In this document: one piece after another, positions 25,928-33,431 of the stretch | Numbering within the stretch: the first letter of the stretch is position 1 | Layout of the letters: the number at the start of each line of letters is the position of its first letter | From: Streptomyces resistomycificus | GTDB lineage: Bacteria > Actinomycetota > Actinomycetes > Streptomycetales > Streptomycetaceae | Reading direction: 5' to 3' | Assembly: GCF_001514265.1 (NCBI RefSeq) | Contig: NZ_KQ948989.1 | Span: 496,001-560,000, forward strand | DNA length: 64,000 nucleotides | The notes under the pieces: generated by a model | Seen by the model: the letters and a program-made list of their open reading frames with translations, nothing else | Databases searched by the model: none | Told to the model about the DNA's origin: nothing | Translations under genes and position numbers: made by a program

Positions 25928-26083
25928 ATGACGACTCCACGCACGCGTACGTTCGTCAGCGGCCCGGTGCTCGCGCTGGTGGCCGCCGGCCTGGCGGCTG
26001 TCGCCCCCGGGGCGGGCCGCCGCGGGTTTTGGGGCCGTCCGGACGGACGCGTGTTGTTGACCCAGACGAACTCCTCCTGCTGA
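25928..26083 (+). pseudogene. Truncated secreted-protein frame
   Basis: 51 codons, with GAGAGG 7 bases before the ATG. The first 30 residues form a good signal peptide (MTTPRTRTFVSGPVLALVAA and on to PGAG). The frame ends abruptly 20 residues later. A ribosome site plus signal peptide without a mature domain suggests the 5' end of a deleted exported enzyme of the cell-wall island. A genuine small secreted peptide is the alternative. Confidence 0.4.
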
Positions 26084-26132
26084 ACCACCCGAGCACGAGG
26101 TCCCCGAGTCGCGATCAGAAAGGGACGAGGAC

Positions 26133-27455
26133 GTGCCCACGATCCCCGGCAACACCGCTAGGAGAGCGCTGCGTTCGGTGCTCGTGACGCTGTTCGCGGC
26201 ACTGGTGCCGTTGCTCGCGACGACCATCCTTGCCGCGCCCACGGCCTCGGCCCGCCCCGCGCGGACCGCCGCGGCCCCCACCGCGGCGCTCACCGAGGTC
26301 ACCGGCTTCGGCGCCAACCCCAGCAACCTCCAGATGTACCTGTACGTGCCGGACAGCGTCACCGCCAACCCGGCGGTCGTGGTGGCCGTGCACTACTGCA
26401 CCGGCTCGGGGCCTGCCATGTACCAGGGCACCGAGTGGGCCTCGCTGGCCGACCGCTACGGATTCGTCGTGGTCTACCCGTCCGTCACCCGGGCCAGCAA
26501 GTGCTTCGACGTCTCCTCGCCGCAGGCGCTGAAGCGTGGCGGCGGCAGCGATCCCGTCGGCATCAAGTCGATGGTCGACTGGGTCACCCGCACCTACTCC
26601 GCCGACACCGGCCGGATCTTCGCCACCGGCATCTCCTCCGGCGCGATGATGACCAACGTCCTGCTGGGCGACTACCCCGACGTGTTCGCGGCGGGCGCCG
26701 CCTTCGCCGGAGTGCCGTTCGGCTGCTTCGCCACCACCGACGGCTCCGAGTGGAACAGCGCGTGCTCGGGCGGCACCGTGACCCACACCCCGCAGGAGTG
26801 GGGCGCCCTGGTCCGCGCCGCCTACCCCGGCTACACCGGCACCCGGCCCCGCATGCAGGTGTGGCACGGCACCCAGGACGACGTCCTGCGCTACCCCAAC
26901 TTCGGGGAGGAGGTCAAACAGTGGACGAACGTGCTCGGTGTCAGCCAGACCCCGGCCGCCACCGACACTCCCGTCTCCGGCTGGACCCGCACCCGCTACG
27001 GCGCCACCGGTGACCGGGCCCCCGTGGAGGCGATCAGCCTCCAGGGTGTCGGCCACAACCTCTACACCAACGGCATGGCGGCCCGCGCCCTCACCTTCTT
27101 CGGCCTGGACAGCTCGGGGCCCGCGCCGCAACCGCAGCCCGGCGCCTGCAAGGTGACCGCGAGCACCAGCGCCTGGAGCACGGGCCTCACCGCCTCGGTC
27201 ACGATCACCAACACCGGTACGACCTCGATCAACGGCTGGCAGCTCGGCTTCACCCTGCCCGCCGGCCAGAGCATCACCAACGGCTGGGGCGCCACCTACG
27301 CGCCGGCCTCCGGGTCGGTCACGGCCACCAACGCCTCGTACAACGGCACGCTCGCCCCGAACGCGAGCGTCAGTGTCGGCTACCAGGCGAACCACTCCGG
27401 CAACAGCGCGGCCCCCACCGCGTTCAAGCTCAACGGGACGGCCTGCACGGGCTGA
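26133..27455 (+). CDS. Secreted CE1 / PHB-depolymerase-type esterase with CBM2
   Basis: 440 residues: signal peptide to about residue 40, then an alpha/beta-hydrolase of the PHB depolymerase/feruloyl-acetylxylan esterase group (NLQMYLYVPDSV, VVVAVHYCTGSGPAMYQG, GISSGAMMTN with nucleophile S168, VWHGTQDDVLRYPN with the Asp, GVGHNLYTNG with the His). After a short Pro linker (GPAPQPQPG) a CBM2 cellulose-binding module ends the protein (CKVTASTSAWSTGLTASV, INGWQLGFTLPAGQ). It probably removes acetyl or feruloyl groups from plant xylan while bound to cellulose. It starts with GTG and has CebR-like sites upstream. Confidence 0.9.
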   Translation: MPTIPGNTARRALRSVLVTLFAALVPLLATTILAAPTASARPARTAAAPTAALTEVTGFGANPSNLQMYLYVPDSVTANPAVVVAVHYCTGSGPAMYQGTEWASLADRYGFVVVYPSVTRASKCFDVSSPQALKRGGGSDPVGIKSMVDWVTRTYSADTGRIFATGISSGAMMTNVLLGDYPDVFAAGAAFAGVPFGCFATTDGSEWNSACSGGTVTHTPQEWGALVRAAYPGYTGTRPRMQVWHGTQDDVLRYPNFGEEVKQWTNVLGVSQTPAATDTPVSGWTRTRYGATGDRAPVEAISLQGVGHNLYTNGMAARALTFFGLDSSGPAPQPQPGACKVTASTSAWSTGLTASVTITNTGTTSINGWQLGFTLPAGQSITNGWGATYAPASGSVTATNASYNGTLAPNASVSVGYQANHSGNSAAPTAFKLNGTACTG

Positions 27456-27494
27456 TGTCACGGCGGGACGCACGGCGGACGGGGTAACTGCCCG

Positions 27495-27536
27495 GCCGTC
27501 GTGCGGTCGCGCCGCGCCGTCGTGCGGTCGCGCCGC
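27495..27536. repeat. 21-bp perfect tandem duplication
   Basis: Two identical adjacent 21-bp copies (27495-27515 and 27516-27536) in the 100-bp gap between the convergent esterase and old-yellow-enzyme genes. Confidence 0.8.
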
Positions 27537-27555
27537 GGCACGGAACCTCGTGCGC

Positions 27556-28635
27556 TCAGACCGACCGGTGGTACTGGTCCGGAACGTGCACGTCCCCGCC
27601 CAGCTCGCGTGCCGCGTGCCGCGCCCACGACGGGTCGCGCAGGAGTTCGCGGCCCAGCAGTACGGCGTCGGCCTCGTCGTTCGCCAGGATCTTCGCGGCC
27701 TGCCCGGGGTCGGTGATGAGGCCGACCGCGGCGACCGGCAGGGACGTCTCGGCCTTCACCCGCGCGGCGAAGGGCACCTGGTAGCCCGGGCCGGTCGGGA
27801 TGCGGACGCCGGAGGCGTTGCCGCCGGTGGAGACGTCGAGGAGGTCGATGCCGTGGGCCTTGAGGTCGCGGGCGAAGCGGACCGTGTCGTCCGCCGTCCA
27901 GCCGCCCTCCTCCAGCCAGTCCGTCGCCGAGACGCGGAAGAACAGCGGCTTGTCGTCCGGCCAGACCTCCCGTACGGCGTCGACGACCTCGAGGGCGAAA
28001 CGGGTGCGGTTCTCATACGAGCCGCCGTACTCGTCGGTGCGGTGGTTGGAGTGCGGGGAGAGGAAGTTGCCGATCAGGTAACCGTGCGCCCCGTGGATCT
28101 CGGCGACCTCGAAGCCGGCGGCGAGAGCACGGCGGGCCGCGTCCGCGAACTGGCCGACGACCTCGTGGATCTGCGGGGCCGTCAGTTCGGTGGGTACCGG
28201 GTGCCTCTCGTCGAACGCCACCGGGCTCGGCGCCAGCGGCTGCCAGCCGTCGGCGTCCGGCCCGAGCGGCGCGCCCCCGGTCCAGGGCCGGTCGGTGGAG
28301 GCCTTGCGGCCGGCGTGGGCGAGCTGGATGCCGGGCACGGTGCCCTGGGACACCAGGAAGCGGGTGATCCGGCGGAACGCCTCGGCCTGGGTGTCGTTCC
28401 AGATGCCGAGGTCGTACGGGGAGATCCGGCCCTCGGGGCTGACGCCGGTGGCCTCGACGATGATCAGGCCCGTGCCGCCGGCCGCGCGTGCCGCGTAGTG
28501 CGCCAGGTGCCAGTCGTTCGGGGCGCCCGTCTCCGGCCCCTGGGGCGCCGCCGAGTACTGGCACATCGGGGGCATCCAGACCCGGTTCGGGATGGTCACG
28601 TCACGCAGGCTGAGGGGCTGGAAGAGGGAGCTCAT
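27556..28635 (-). CDS. Old-yellow-enzyme family NADPH:flavin oxidoreductase (YqjM-like)
   Basis: 359 residues from the ATG at 28635, with GGAG before it. TIM-barrel flavoenzyme: PNRVWMPPMCQYSA, NDWHLAHYAARAAGGTGLI, IHGAHGYLIGNFLSPHSN (the His pair that holds the carbonyl of the substrate), DEYGGSYENRTRFALEV and DAVLLGRELLRDP. The short N-terminus and the Cys of PMCQYSA match the YqjM subclass, which reduces activated C=C bonds of enones and nitro compounds. It is divergent from an ArsR-type regulator with twin operators, suggesting induction by electrophiles (inference). Confidence 0.92.
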   Translation of the reverse strand: MSSLFQPLSLRDVTIPNRVWMPPMCQYSAAPQGPETGAPNDWHLAHYAARAAGGTGLIIVEATGVSPEGRISPYDLGIWNDTQAEAFRRITRFLVSQGTVPGIQLAHAGRKASTDRPWTGGAPLGPDADGWQPLAPSPVAFDERHPVPTELTAPQIHEVVGQFADAARRALAAGFEVAEIHGAHGYLIGNFLSPHSNHRTDEYGGSYENRTRFALEVVDAVREVWPDDKPLFFRVSATDWLEEGGWTADDTVRFARDLKAHGIDLLDVSTGGNASGVRIPTGPGYQVPFAARVKAETSLPVAAVGLITDPGQAAKILANDEADAVLLGRELLRDPSWARHAARELGGDVHVPDQYHRSV

Positions 28636-28676
28636 GGAGAGCTGCTCCAATCGTCGCGGTGCCGATGGACGACTCG

Positions 28677-28730
28677 TACGATAGGCATCGTAGTACGGGA
28701 AGTGTCAAACTACGAGACCTCTCGTACAAT
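28677..28730. promoter_or_regulatory. Twin ArsR-type operators with promoter
   Basis: Two dyads of identical design lie 34 bp apart: TACGAT-aggc-ATCGTA (28677-28692) and TACGAG-acct-CTCGTA (28711-28726). The second overlaps a + strand -10 element TACAAT (28725-28730) with gtgtca 17 bp before it, i.e. the promoter of the ArsR gene. The first lies on the old-yellow-enzyme side. Confidence 0.7.
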
Positions 28731-28759
28731 GGGACGCCCCGAGAGCCTGTGGAGCAGCC

Positions 28760-29110
28760 GTGACCTCCCCCGTCGTCAGCAGTCGTGACCTTCCGCATCC
28801 GGCGCGCGAGGAGATCCGGCTGGAATCTGTGCTGCACGCGCTGTCGGACCCGATGCGGCTCAGGATCGTGCGAGAGCTCGCCGCGGTCGGCGACGAGCTC
28901 TCCTGTTCGCGCTTCGACCTGCCCGTCACCAAGTCCACGACCACGCACCACTTCCGGGTGCTGCGGGAGGCCGGGGTGATCCGGCAGATCTACCGGGGCA
29001 CGGCCAAGATGAACGGGCTGCGCCGGGACGACCTAGACGGCCTGTTCCCGGGACTTCTCGACGCCCTCCTCGACGCCGCCGCCCGGCAGGCCGCCCGCGT
29101 CGGAGTCTGA
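28760..29110 (+). CDS. ArsR/SmtB-type transcriptional regulator
   Basis: 116 residues, GTG start preceded by GGAG. Winged helix: ESVLHALSDPMRLRIVRELA, DLPVTKSTTTHHFRVLREAGV, IRQIYRGTAKMNGLRRDDL. No CxC-type metal site of arsenic or cadmium sensors is present; one Cys (ELSCSRFDLP) precedes the recognition helix and could sense electrophiles. It probably represses itself and the divergent old-yellow-enzyme gene through two matching dyads. Its last 78 bases overlap the 3' end of the convergent permease gene. Confidence 0.88.
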   Translation: MTSPVVSSRDLPHPAREEIRLESVLHALSDPMRLRIVRELAAVGDELSCSRFDLPVTKSTTTHHFRVLREAGVIRQIYRGTAKMNGLRRDDLDGLFPGLLDALLDAAARQAARVGV

Positions 29111-30418
29111 ACGCCTCCTGCCCGGCAGGTGGTTGTAGAGCAGGTTGAGCACGATCGCCGTGAGGCAGCCCGCGCTGATGCCGCTGTTCATCACCGTCCG
29201 GAACCAGTCCGGGAACCCCTCGTAGATCGTCGGCACGCCGACCGGCAGCACGCCCATGGCGACCGAGACCGCCACCACCGTCAGGTTGTCGTTGCCCCTG
29301 AAGTCCACCTGGGCCAGAGTCCGCAGGCCGCTCGCCGCGACCGTCCCGAACATCACCAGACCTGCACCGCCGAGCACCGGCGCCGGCACCGCCGCGACCA
29401 CCGCGCCCAGCTTGGGGAGCAGACCCAACAGAACGAGGATGCCGCCCGCGGCGGCGACCACCCAGCGGCTGCGTACCCGGGTCATGCCGACGAGGCCGAC
29501 GTTCTGCGCGTACGCCGTGTAGGGGAAGGTGTTGAAGACTCCGCCGAGCACCGTGGACAGGCCGTCGGCGCGCAGGCCGTCCGACAGGGAGCGCGGCTCC
29601 ACCTTCCGGTCGGTCATCTCGCCGACCGCGATCAGGTCGCCGGTCGTCTCGGTCATCGTCACCAGCGCCACCACCAGCATCGAGATGATCGCCGAGGCCT
29701 CGAAGGTGGGCGCGCCGAAGTGGAACGGCGTGCTGATGCCGACCCAGTCGGCCTCCTTGACCCCGCCGAAGTCCGTGAAGCCGAAGGGTACGGCGACCGC
29801 CAGGCCCACCACGATGCCGATCAGCACTGCGATCCGGCTCAGGAACACCGGCGCGAACCGCTGGACACCCAGCACCACGGCGAGCACGAAGGCGGCCAGG
29901 GCGATGTTCCTCGGCTTCCCGAAGTCCTCGGCCCCGGCCCCGCCGGCGACCCAGTTGCCCGCGACCGGCAGCAGCGAGATGCCGATGATCAGGATGACCG
30001 TGCCCGTCACCAGCGGCGGGAAGAACCGCAGCAGCCTGCCGAAGACCGGGGCCAGCAGCACGATCGCGAGCCCCGCGACGATGACCGAGCCGTAGATCGC
30101 GGGGAGTCCGCCGCCCGTCGTGCCGATCAGAACCATCGGCGACACGGCCGCGAACGTACAGCCCTGCATGATCGGCAGCCGTACCCCGAACCGCCAGAAC
30201 CCGACGCACTGGATGAGGGTGGCGATCCCGCACACCAACAGGTCGGCGGTGATCAGATACGCCAGGTCCGCGGCGGACAGCTTCATCGCACCGCCGACGA
30301 TCAACGGCACGGCCACCGCGCCGGCGTACATCGCGAGGACGTGCTGGAGGCCGAAGGCGGCCAGTTGCCGGACGGGTGGGACCTCGTCGACGGGATGCAC
30401 GGGTGAGGTCGTTGCCAT
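29033..30418 (-). CDS. NCS2-family uracil/xanthine/urate permease
   Basis: 461 residues from the ATG at 30418, with GGAG 5 bases upstream. About 14 hydrophobic helices. Family motifs: AFGLQHVLAMYAGAVAVP, LPIMQGCTFAAVSPM, TMTETTGDLIAVGEMT (substrate and proton site) and PYTAYAQNVGLVGMTRVRSR. These place it in the purine branch (xanthine/uric acid). It imports nucleobases with a cation. The Gly/Glu-rich C-terminal tail is encoded antisense to the 3' end of the ArsR gene, an unusual convergent overlap of 78 bp. Confidence 0.92.
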   Translation of the reverse strand: MATTSPVHPVDEVPPVRQLAAFGLQHVLAMYAGAVAVPLIVGGAMKLSAADLAYLITADLLVCGIATLIQCVGFWRFGVRLPIMQGCTFAAVSPMVLIGTTGGGLPAIYGSVIVAGLAIVLLAPVFGRLLRFFPPLVTGTVILIIGISLLPVAGNWVAGGAGAEDFGKPRNIALAAFVLAVVLGVQRFAPVFLSRIAVLIGIVVGLAVAVPFGFTDFGGVKEADWVGISTPFHFGAPTFEASAIISMLVVALVTMTETTGDLIAVGEMTDRKVEPRSLSDGLRADGLSTVLGGVFNTFPYTAYAQNVGLVGMTRVRSRWVVAAAGGILVLLGLLPKLGAVVAAVPAPVLGGAGLVMFGTVAASGLRTLAQVDFRGNDNLTVVAVSVAMGVLPVGVPTIYEGFPDWFRTVMNSGISAGCLTAIVLNLLYNHLPGRRRSDSDAGGLPGGGVEEGVEKSREQAV

Positions 30419-30547
30419 GGGCACTCCAGAGCGGCGGGTGGCGGGGAACCTGCGAACTGAACGAGACCGTAAGGGCCTTGAACAGTTTGTTGATTTCGAC
30501 GCTGTTGCCGATGTGTGTCCTGCCCACCCGATGGCCGGCGAAGCCCG

Positions 30548-31894
30548 CTAAGAGGTGGCCGACCGCGCCGCCGCCAGCAGCGATGGCCAGTCCGGCAGCT
30601 TGACCACGCCGCGCCCCAGCGAGGCCCCGAGTTCCGCCTCCGCCCGCTCGATCGCCTGCCACCCCGCCCACTCGACCGGCCGGGTCCCGTCGGCCCGCAG
30701 CGCCGCGAGCGGTTCGCCGGGAAGTCTCCTGTGCGCGAGGACCGGGGCGTCCTCCAGCAGGGAGATCACCGTCTCCTTGGCGCACGGCCGGTTGGTGCCG
30801 ATCACGCCCGTCGGGCCCCGCTTGATCCAGCCCGCCACGTACTCGCCCCGCGCGACGACACCGTCACGCAGCACCCGTCCGGCCGAATGCGGCACCGTGC
30901 CGCTCGCCGGATCGAACGGCAACCCTTCCAGCGGTACGCCGCGATAGCCCACGGAGCGCAGCACCAGCTGCGCCTCGACCTCCTCGAACACGCCGGTGCC
31001 CGTCACTCCGCCCAGCCCGTCGGGCACCGTCCGCTCGAACCGCACCGCGCCCACGCGCCCCGCGTCGGGGAGCAGTTCGACGGGCCGCAGGAAGAACCGG
31101 AGCTGAATCCGGTGAGGTGCCGGGTCGCCGGGCGCACACTCCGACCAGCCGCGCAGCACCTCCACGTTCCGGCGCTGCGCGGCGGGCAGCCCGGAGGGGT
31201 CGGCGCAGGCCGGGTCCAGGGCCAACTCGGCCGGATCGACGGCGACATCGGTGCCGGGCAGGGTGCCCAGCTCGCGCAGCTCCTTGGTGGTGAAACGGGC
31301 CTGGGAGGGGCCGCGCCGCCCCACCATGTGGACCTCCGTCACCTGGCTCGCGGCCAGCGCGGCGAGCGCCGCCTGCGGCATGTCGGTGGGGCTCAGCTCC
31401 GCGAGGCCCCGGGCCAGCATCCGGGTGACGTCCACGGCGACGTTCCCCAAACCGATGACCACCGCCGACCGGGCGCCGACCACGAAACCGTCGGCGGCGG
31501 AGTCGGGATGCGCGCTGTACCAGGACACGAACTCCGTCGCCGACCAGCTGCCCGGCAGGTCCTCACCGGGAATGCCCAGGTGCCGGTCGGTGGCGGCGCC
31601 CACGCAGTACACGACGGCGTGGTACAGCTCCCGCAGCCGCGCGGCCGGCACACCTCCGGGGCCGACCTGGACGCCCCCGAGGAAGCGCACCCGTTCGTGC
31701 TCCAGGACCGTGCGCAGACTGCCCTGCAGCGACTTGATCTTCTCGTGGTCCGGCGCCACCCCGTACCGCACCAGGCCGTACGGGCACGGCAGCCGGTCCA
31801 GTACGTCGACGAGCACGTCCGGGTCCTGCTGAACGAGGCTCTGGGCGGTGTAGCACCCGCTCGGCCCTGAGCCGATGACGGCGACATGCAGCAC
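30548..31894 (-). CDS. NADPH-ferredoxin reductase (FprA-like)
   Basis: 448 residues from the GTG at 31894, chosen because GAGGAG lies 7 bases upstream. FAD-binding GSGPSGCYTAQSL at the N-terminus, CPYGLVRYGVAPDHEKIK, NADP-binding VVIGLGNVAVDVTRML, and the C-terminal FAD motif YVAGWIKRGPTGVIGTNR. All are diagnostic of the adrenodoxin-reductase/FprA class that passes electrons from NADPH to ferredoxin, often for P450s. No ferredoxin or P450 gene is adjacent. Confidence 0.93.
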   Translation of the reverse strand: MLHVAVIGSGPSGCYTAQSLVQQDPDVLVDVLDRLPCPYGLVRYGVAPDHEKIKSLQGSLRTVLEHERVRFLGGVQVGPGGVPAARLRELYHAVVYCVGAATDRHLGIPGEDLPGSWSATEFVSWYSAHPDSAADGFVVGARSAVVIGLGNVAVDVTRMLARGLAELSPTDMPQAALAALAASQVTEVHMVGRRGPSQARFTTKELRELGTLPGTDVAVDPAELALDPACADPSGLPAAQRRNVEVLRGWSECAPGDPAPHRIQLRFFLRPVELLPDAGRVGAVRFERTVPDGLGGVTGTGVFEEVEAQLVLRSVGYRGVPLEGLPFDPASGTVPHSAGRVLRDGVVARGEYVAGWIKRGPTGVIGTNRPCAKETVISLLEDAPVLAHRRLPGEPLAALRADGTRPVEWAGWQAIERAEAELGASLGRGVVKLPDWPSLLAAARSATS

Positions 31895-32048
31895 GGCGGA
31901 ACTCCTCACCGGGGGACCTGCGGGGTCGACGGGAGATCGCTCTCACCTCCAGCATCGCACCGCGGAGGCTCCGCTGACAGGGGCCGTGCGGGGGAGAGGC
32001 AGGCGTGTCCGTTCGTATGGAATGTGATCATGCGGTTACGTTGCGTGT

Positions 32049-32558
32049 GTGCTAGAAGCATCCTTTCTTAATCTTTCCGATCGCTGTCCGGCGGACGGCG
32101 CCGTGTCCGTGTGGCCCGCGTGGGAAGTGCAGGAGGGTGGGGTCTCGACCTCGTGGTTCGACGTCCGGCTGGAGTTCGGTGACGGTGCCCGGGTCCACGT
32201 GCTCGCCGTGGTGTGCGAGGGGGGCGTCTCCCTGGAGGACGTACGGGCCCAGCCGGCGCTGTCCCTCGACGACCTGGCGACGCTGGCGGACTGGATCGAG
32301 GGTCCGCTCGCCGAGGCCGCGGGCGTCGGACCGGCAACCGCGCCCGAGGGGACCTCACGCCGCGCCCGCCCGCCGTGGCCGCGGGGCACCGAGGGGCGGT
32401 GGCTCGTCGCCCAGGAGTACCGGGCGGCCCAGGAAGGGGGCGTGGACCCCGTTCTCGCCGTGATGTGCGCGACCGGGCACAGCCGTCGCAAGTCGCTCCG
32501 TCTCATCGCCCAGGCGCGCGACGCGGGATATCTGACGCCGCGTCACGCGCGGCGCTGA
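32049..32558 (+). CDS. DUF6214-like protein
   Basis: 169 residues if the GTG at 32049 is used; there is no ribosome site, so the true start may lie further in. A compact domain WPAWEVQEGGVSTSWFDVRL, GDGARVHVLAVVCEGGVSLE and LSLDDLATLADWIEGPL matches the Streptomyces-restricted family I recall as DUF6214. The C-terminal half (LVAQEYRAAQEGGVDPVL, GHSRRKSLRLIAQARDAG) resembles a helical segment used by these proteins after a Pro/Arg linker. Function is unknown. Its 5' region is unusually A/T-rich for the window. Confidence 0.72.
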   Translation: MLEASFLNLSDRCPADGAVSVWPAWEVQEGGVSTSWFDVRLEFGDGARVHVLAVVCEGGVSLEDVRAQPALSLDDLATLADWIEGPLAEAAGVGPATAPEGTSRRARPPWPRGTEGRWLVAQEYRAAQEGGVDPVLAVMCATGHSRRKSLRLIAQARDAGYLTPRHARR

Positions 32559-32583
32559 GTACGCCGGCCGGTGGGCGGGAGGG

Positions 32584-33237
32584 TCACTGCATGGCGCGCA
32601 TCCGCGTGATCTCGCTGGTCTGCTGAGCGACCACGTCGTCGGCCATCTCCTCGATCCGGATGTTGTTGCCGTGTGCCTTCACGTCCGTCGCCATCGTGAT
32701 CGCGCCCTCGTGATGAGTGATCATCAGCTTGAGGAAGAGTTCGTCGAACTGCCTGCCGTCGGCCGCGTCCAGCTTCTTCAGCTGGGCCTCGCTCGCCATG
32801 CCGGGCATGGTGGCGTGCTCGTGGCCGTCGCCCTTCTCGTCCTCGCCGTGCTCCGCCAGCCAGGCCCGCATGCTCTCGATCTCCGGCCCCTGGGCGGACG
32901 CGATCCGCTCGGCGAGCTTCTCGAGCTTCGACGACTCGGCGCGCCGGGGGACCAGCCGGGTCATCTCCAGGGCCTGGGCGTGGTGTTCGATCATCATCCG
33001 CGCGTAGGCGATGTCGGCCGAGTTGGGGGTGTCGTCGTCGCTGCGCTGCCGTGCGGCGTCCTCGGCGGACATCGTGCGGTTCGCCTCGCCGGGCTTGCCG
33101 GGTACGAGCACGGAGGGGCCGGTCGCCCCGGCCGGCTTCGCGTCCGAACCGGAGTCGCAGCCCCCGAGGCCGAGTACGGCCAGGGCGGCGAGCGAGACCG
33201 TGACGAGGGGCGCGCGGTACGCACGGCGGAAGGGCAC
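32584..33237 (-). CDS. DUF305 lipoprotein
   Basis: 217 residues from the GTG at 33237, with AGGAGG 6 bases upstream. Lipoprotein signal ending LGLGGC (Cys 27). Two DUF305 ferritin-like halves carry the paired-His motifs MMIEHHAQALEMTRL and LMITHHEGAITMAT. Between them is a His/Met-rich loop (GDGHEHATMPGMASE) suited to copper or other soft metals. It should sit on the outer face of the membrane. It is divergent from the LVIVD gene, an arrangement I recall as conserved in Streptomyces; a joint role in extracellular metal handling is inference. Confidence 0.9.
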   Translation of the reverse strand: MPFRRAYRAPLVTVSLAALAVLGLGGCDSGSDAKPAGATGPSVLVPGKPGEANRTMSAEDAARQRSDDDTPNSADIAYARMMIEHHAQALEMTRLVPRRAESSKLEKLAERIASAQGPEIESMRAWLAEHGEDEKGDGHEHATMPGMASEAQLKKLDAADGRQFDELFLKLMITHHEGAITMATDVKAHGNNIRIEEMADDVVAQQTSEITRMRAMQ

Positions 33238-33431
33238 AACGACCTCCTGTGGCAGGCGTGGTGGGTGACACCTCGTGAGTGTCGAGGACCGTCCTAGCAC
33301 GCTCGGGCGCGTGGCTGATCAAAAACCTTCATTACATGTTCGTTGCCCCCTGTTGATATGTGCATGGTGAAGACGATACTTCGGTGGTGCGTGAACCGTT
33401 CCCACACGAACGGCGCCAGGGAGGAAACACA

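Noticed and set aside
26115..27473. Long - strand frame opposite the CE1 esterase
   Set aside because: The + strand protein has a signal peptide, catalytic triad and CBM2; the complement shows only Gly/Val/Arg-rich sequence.
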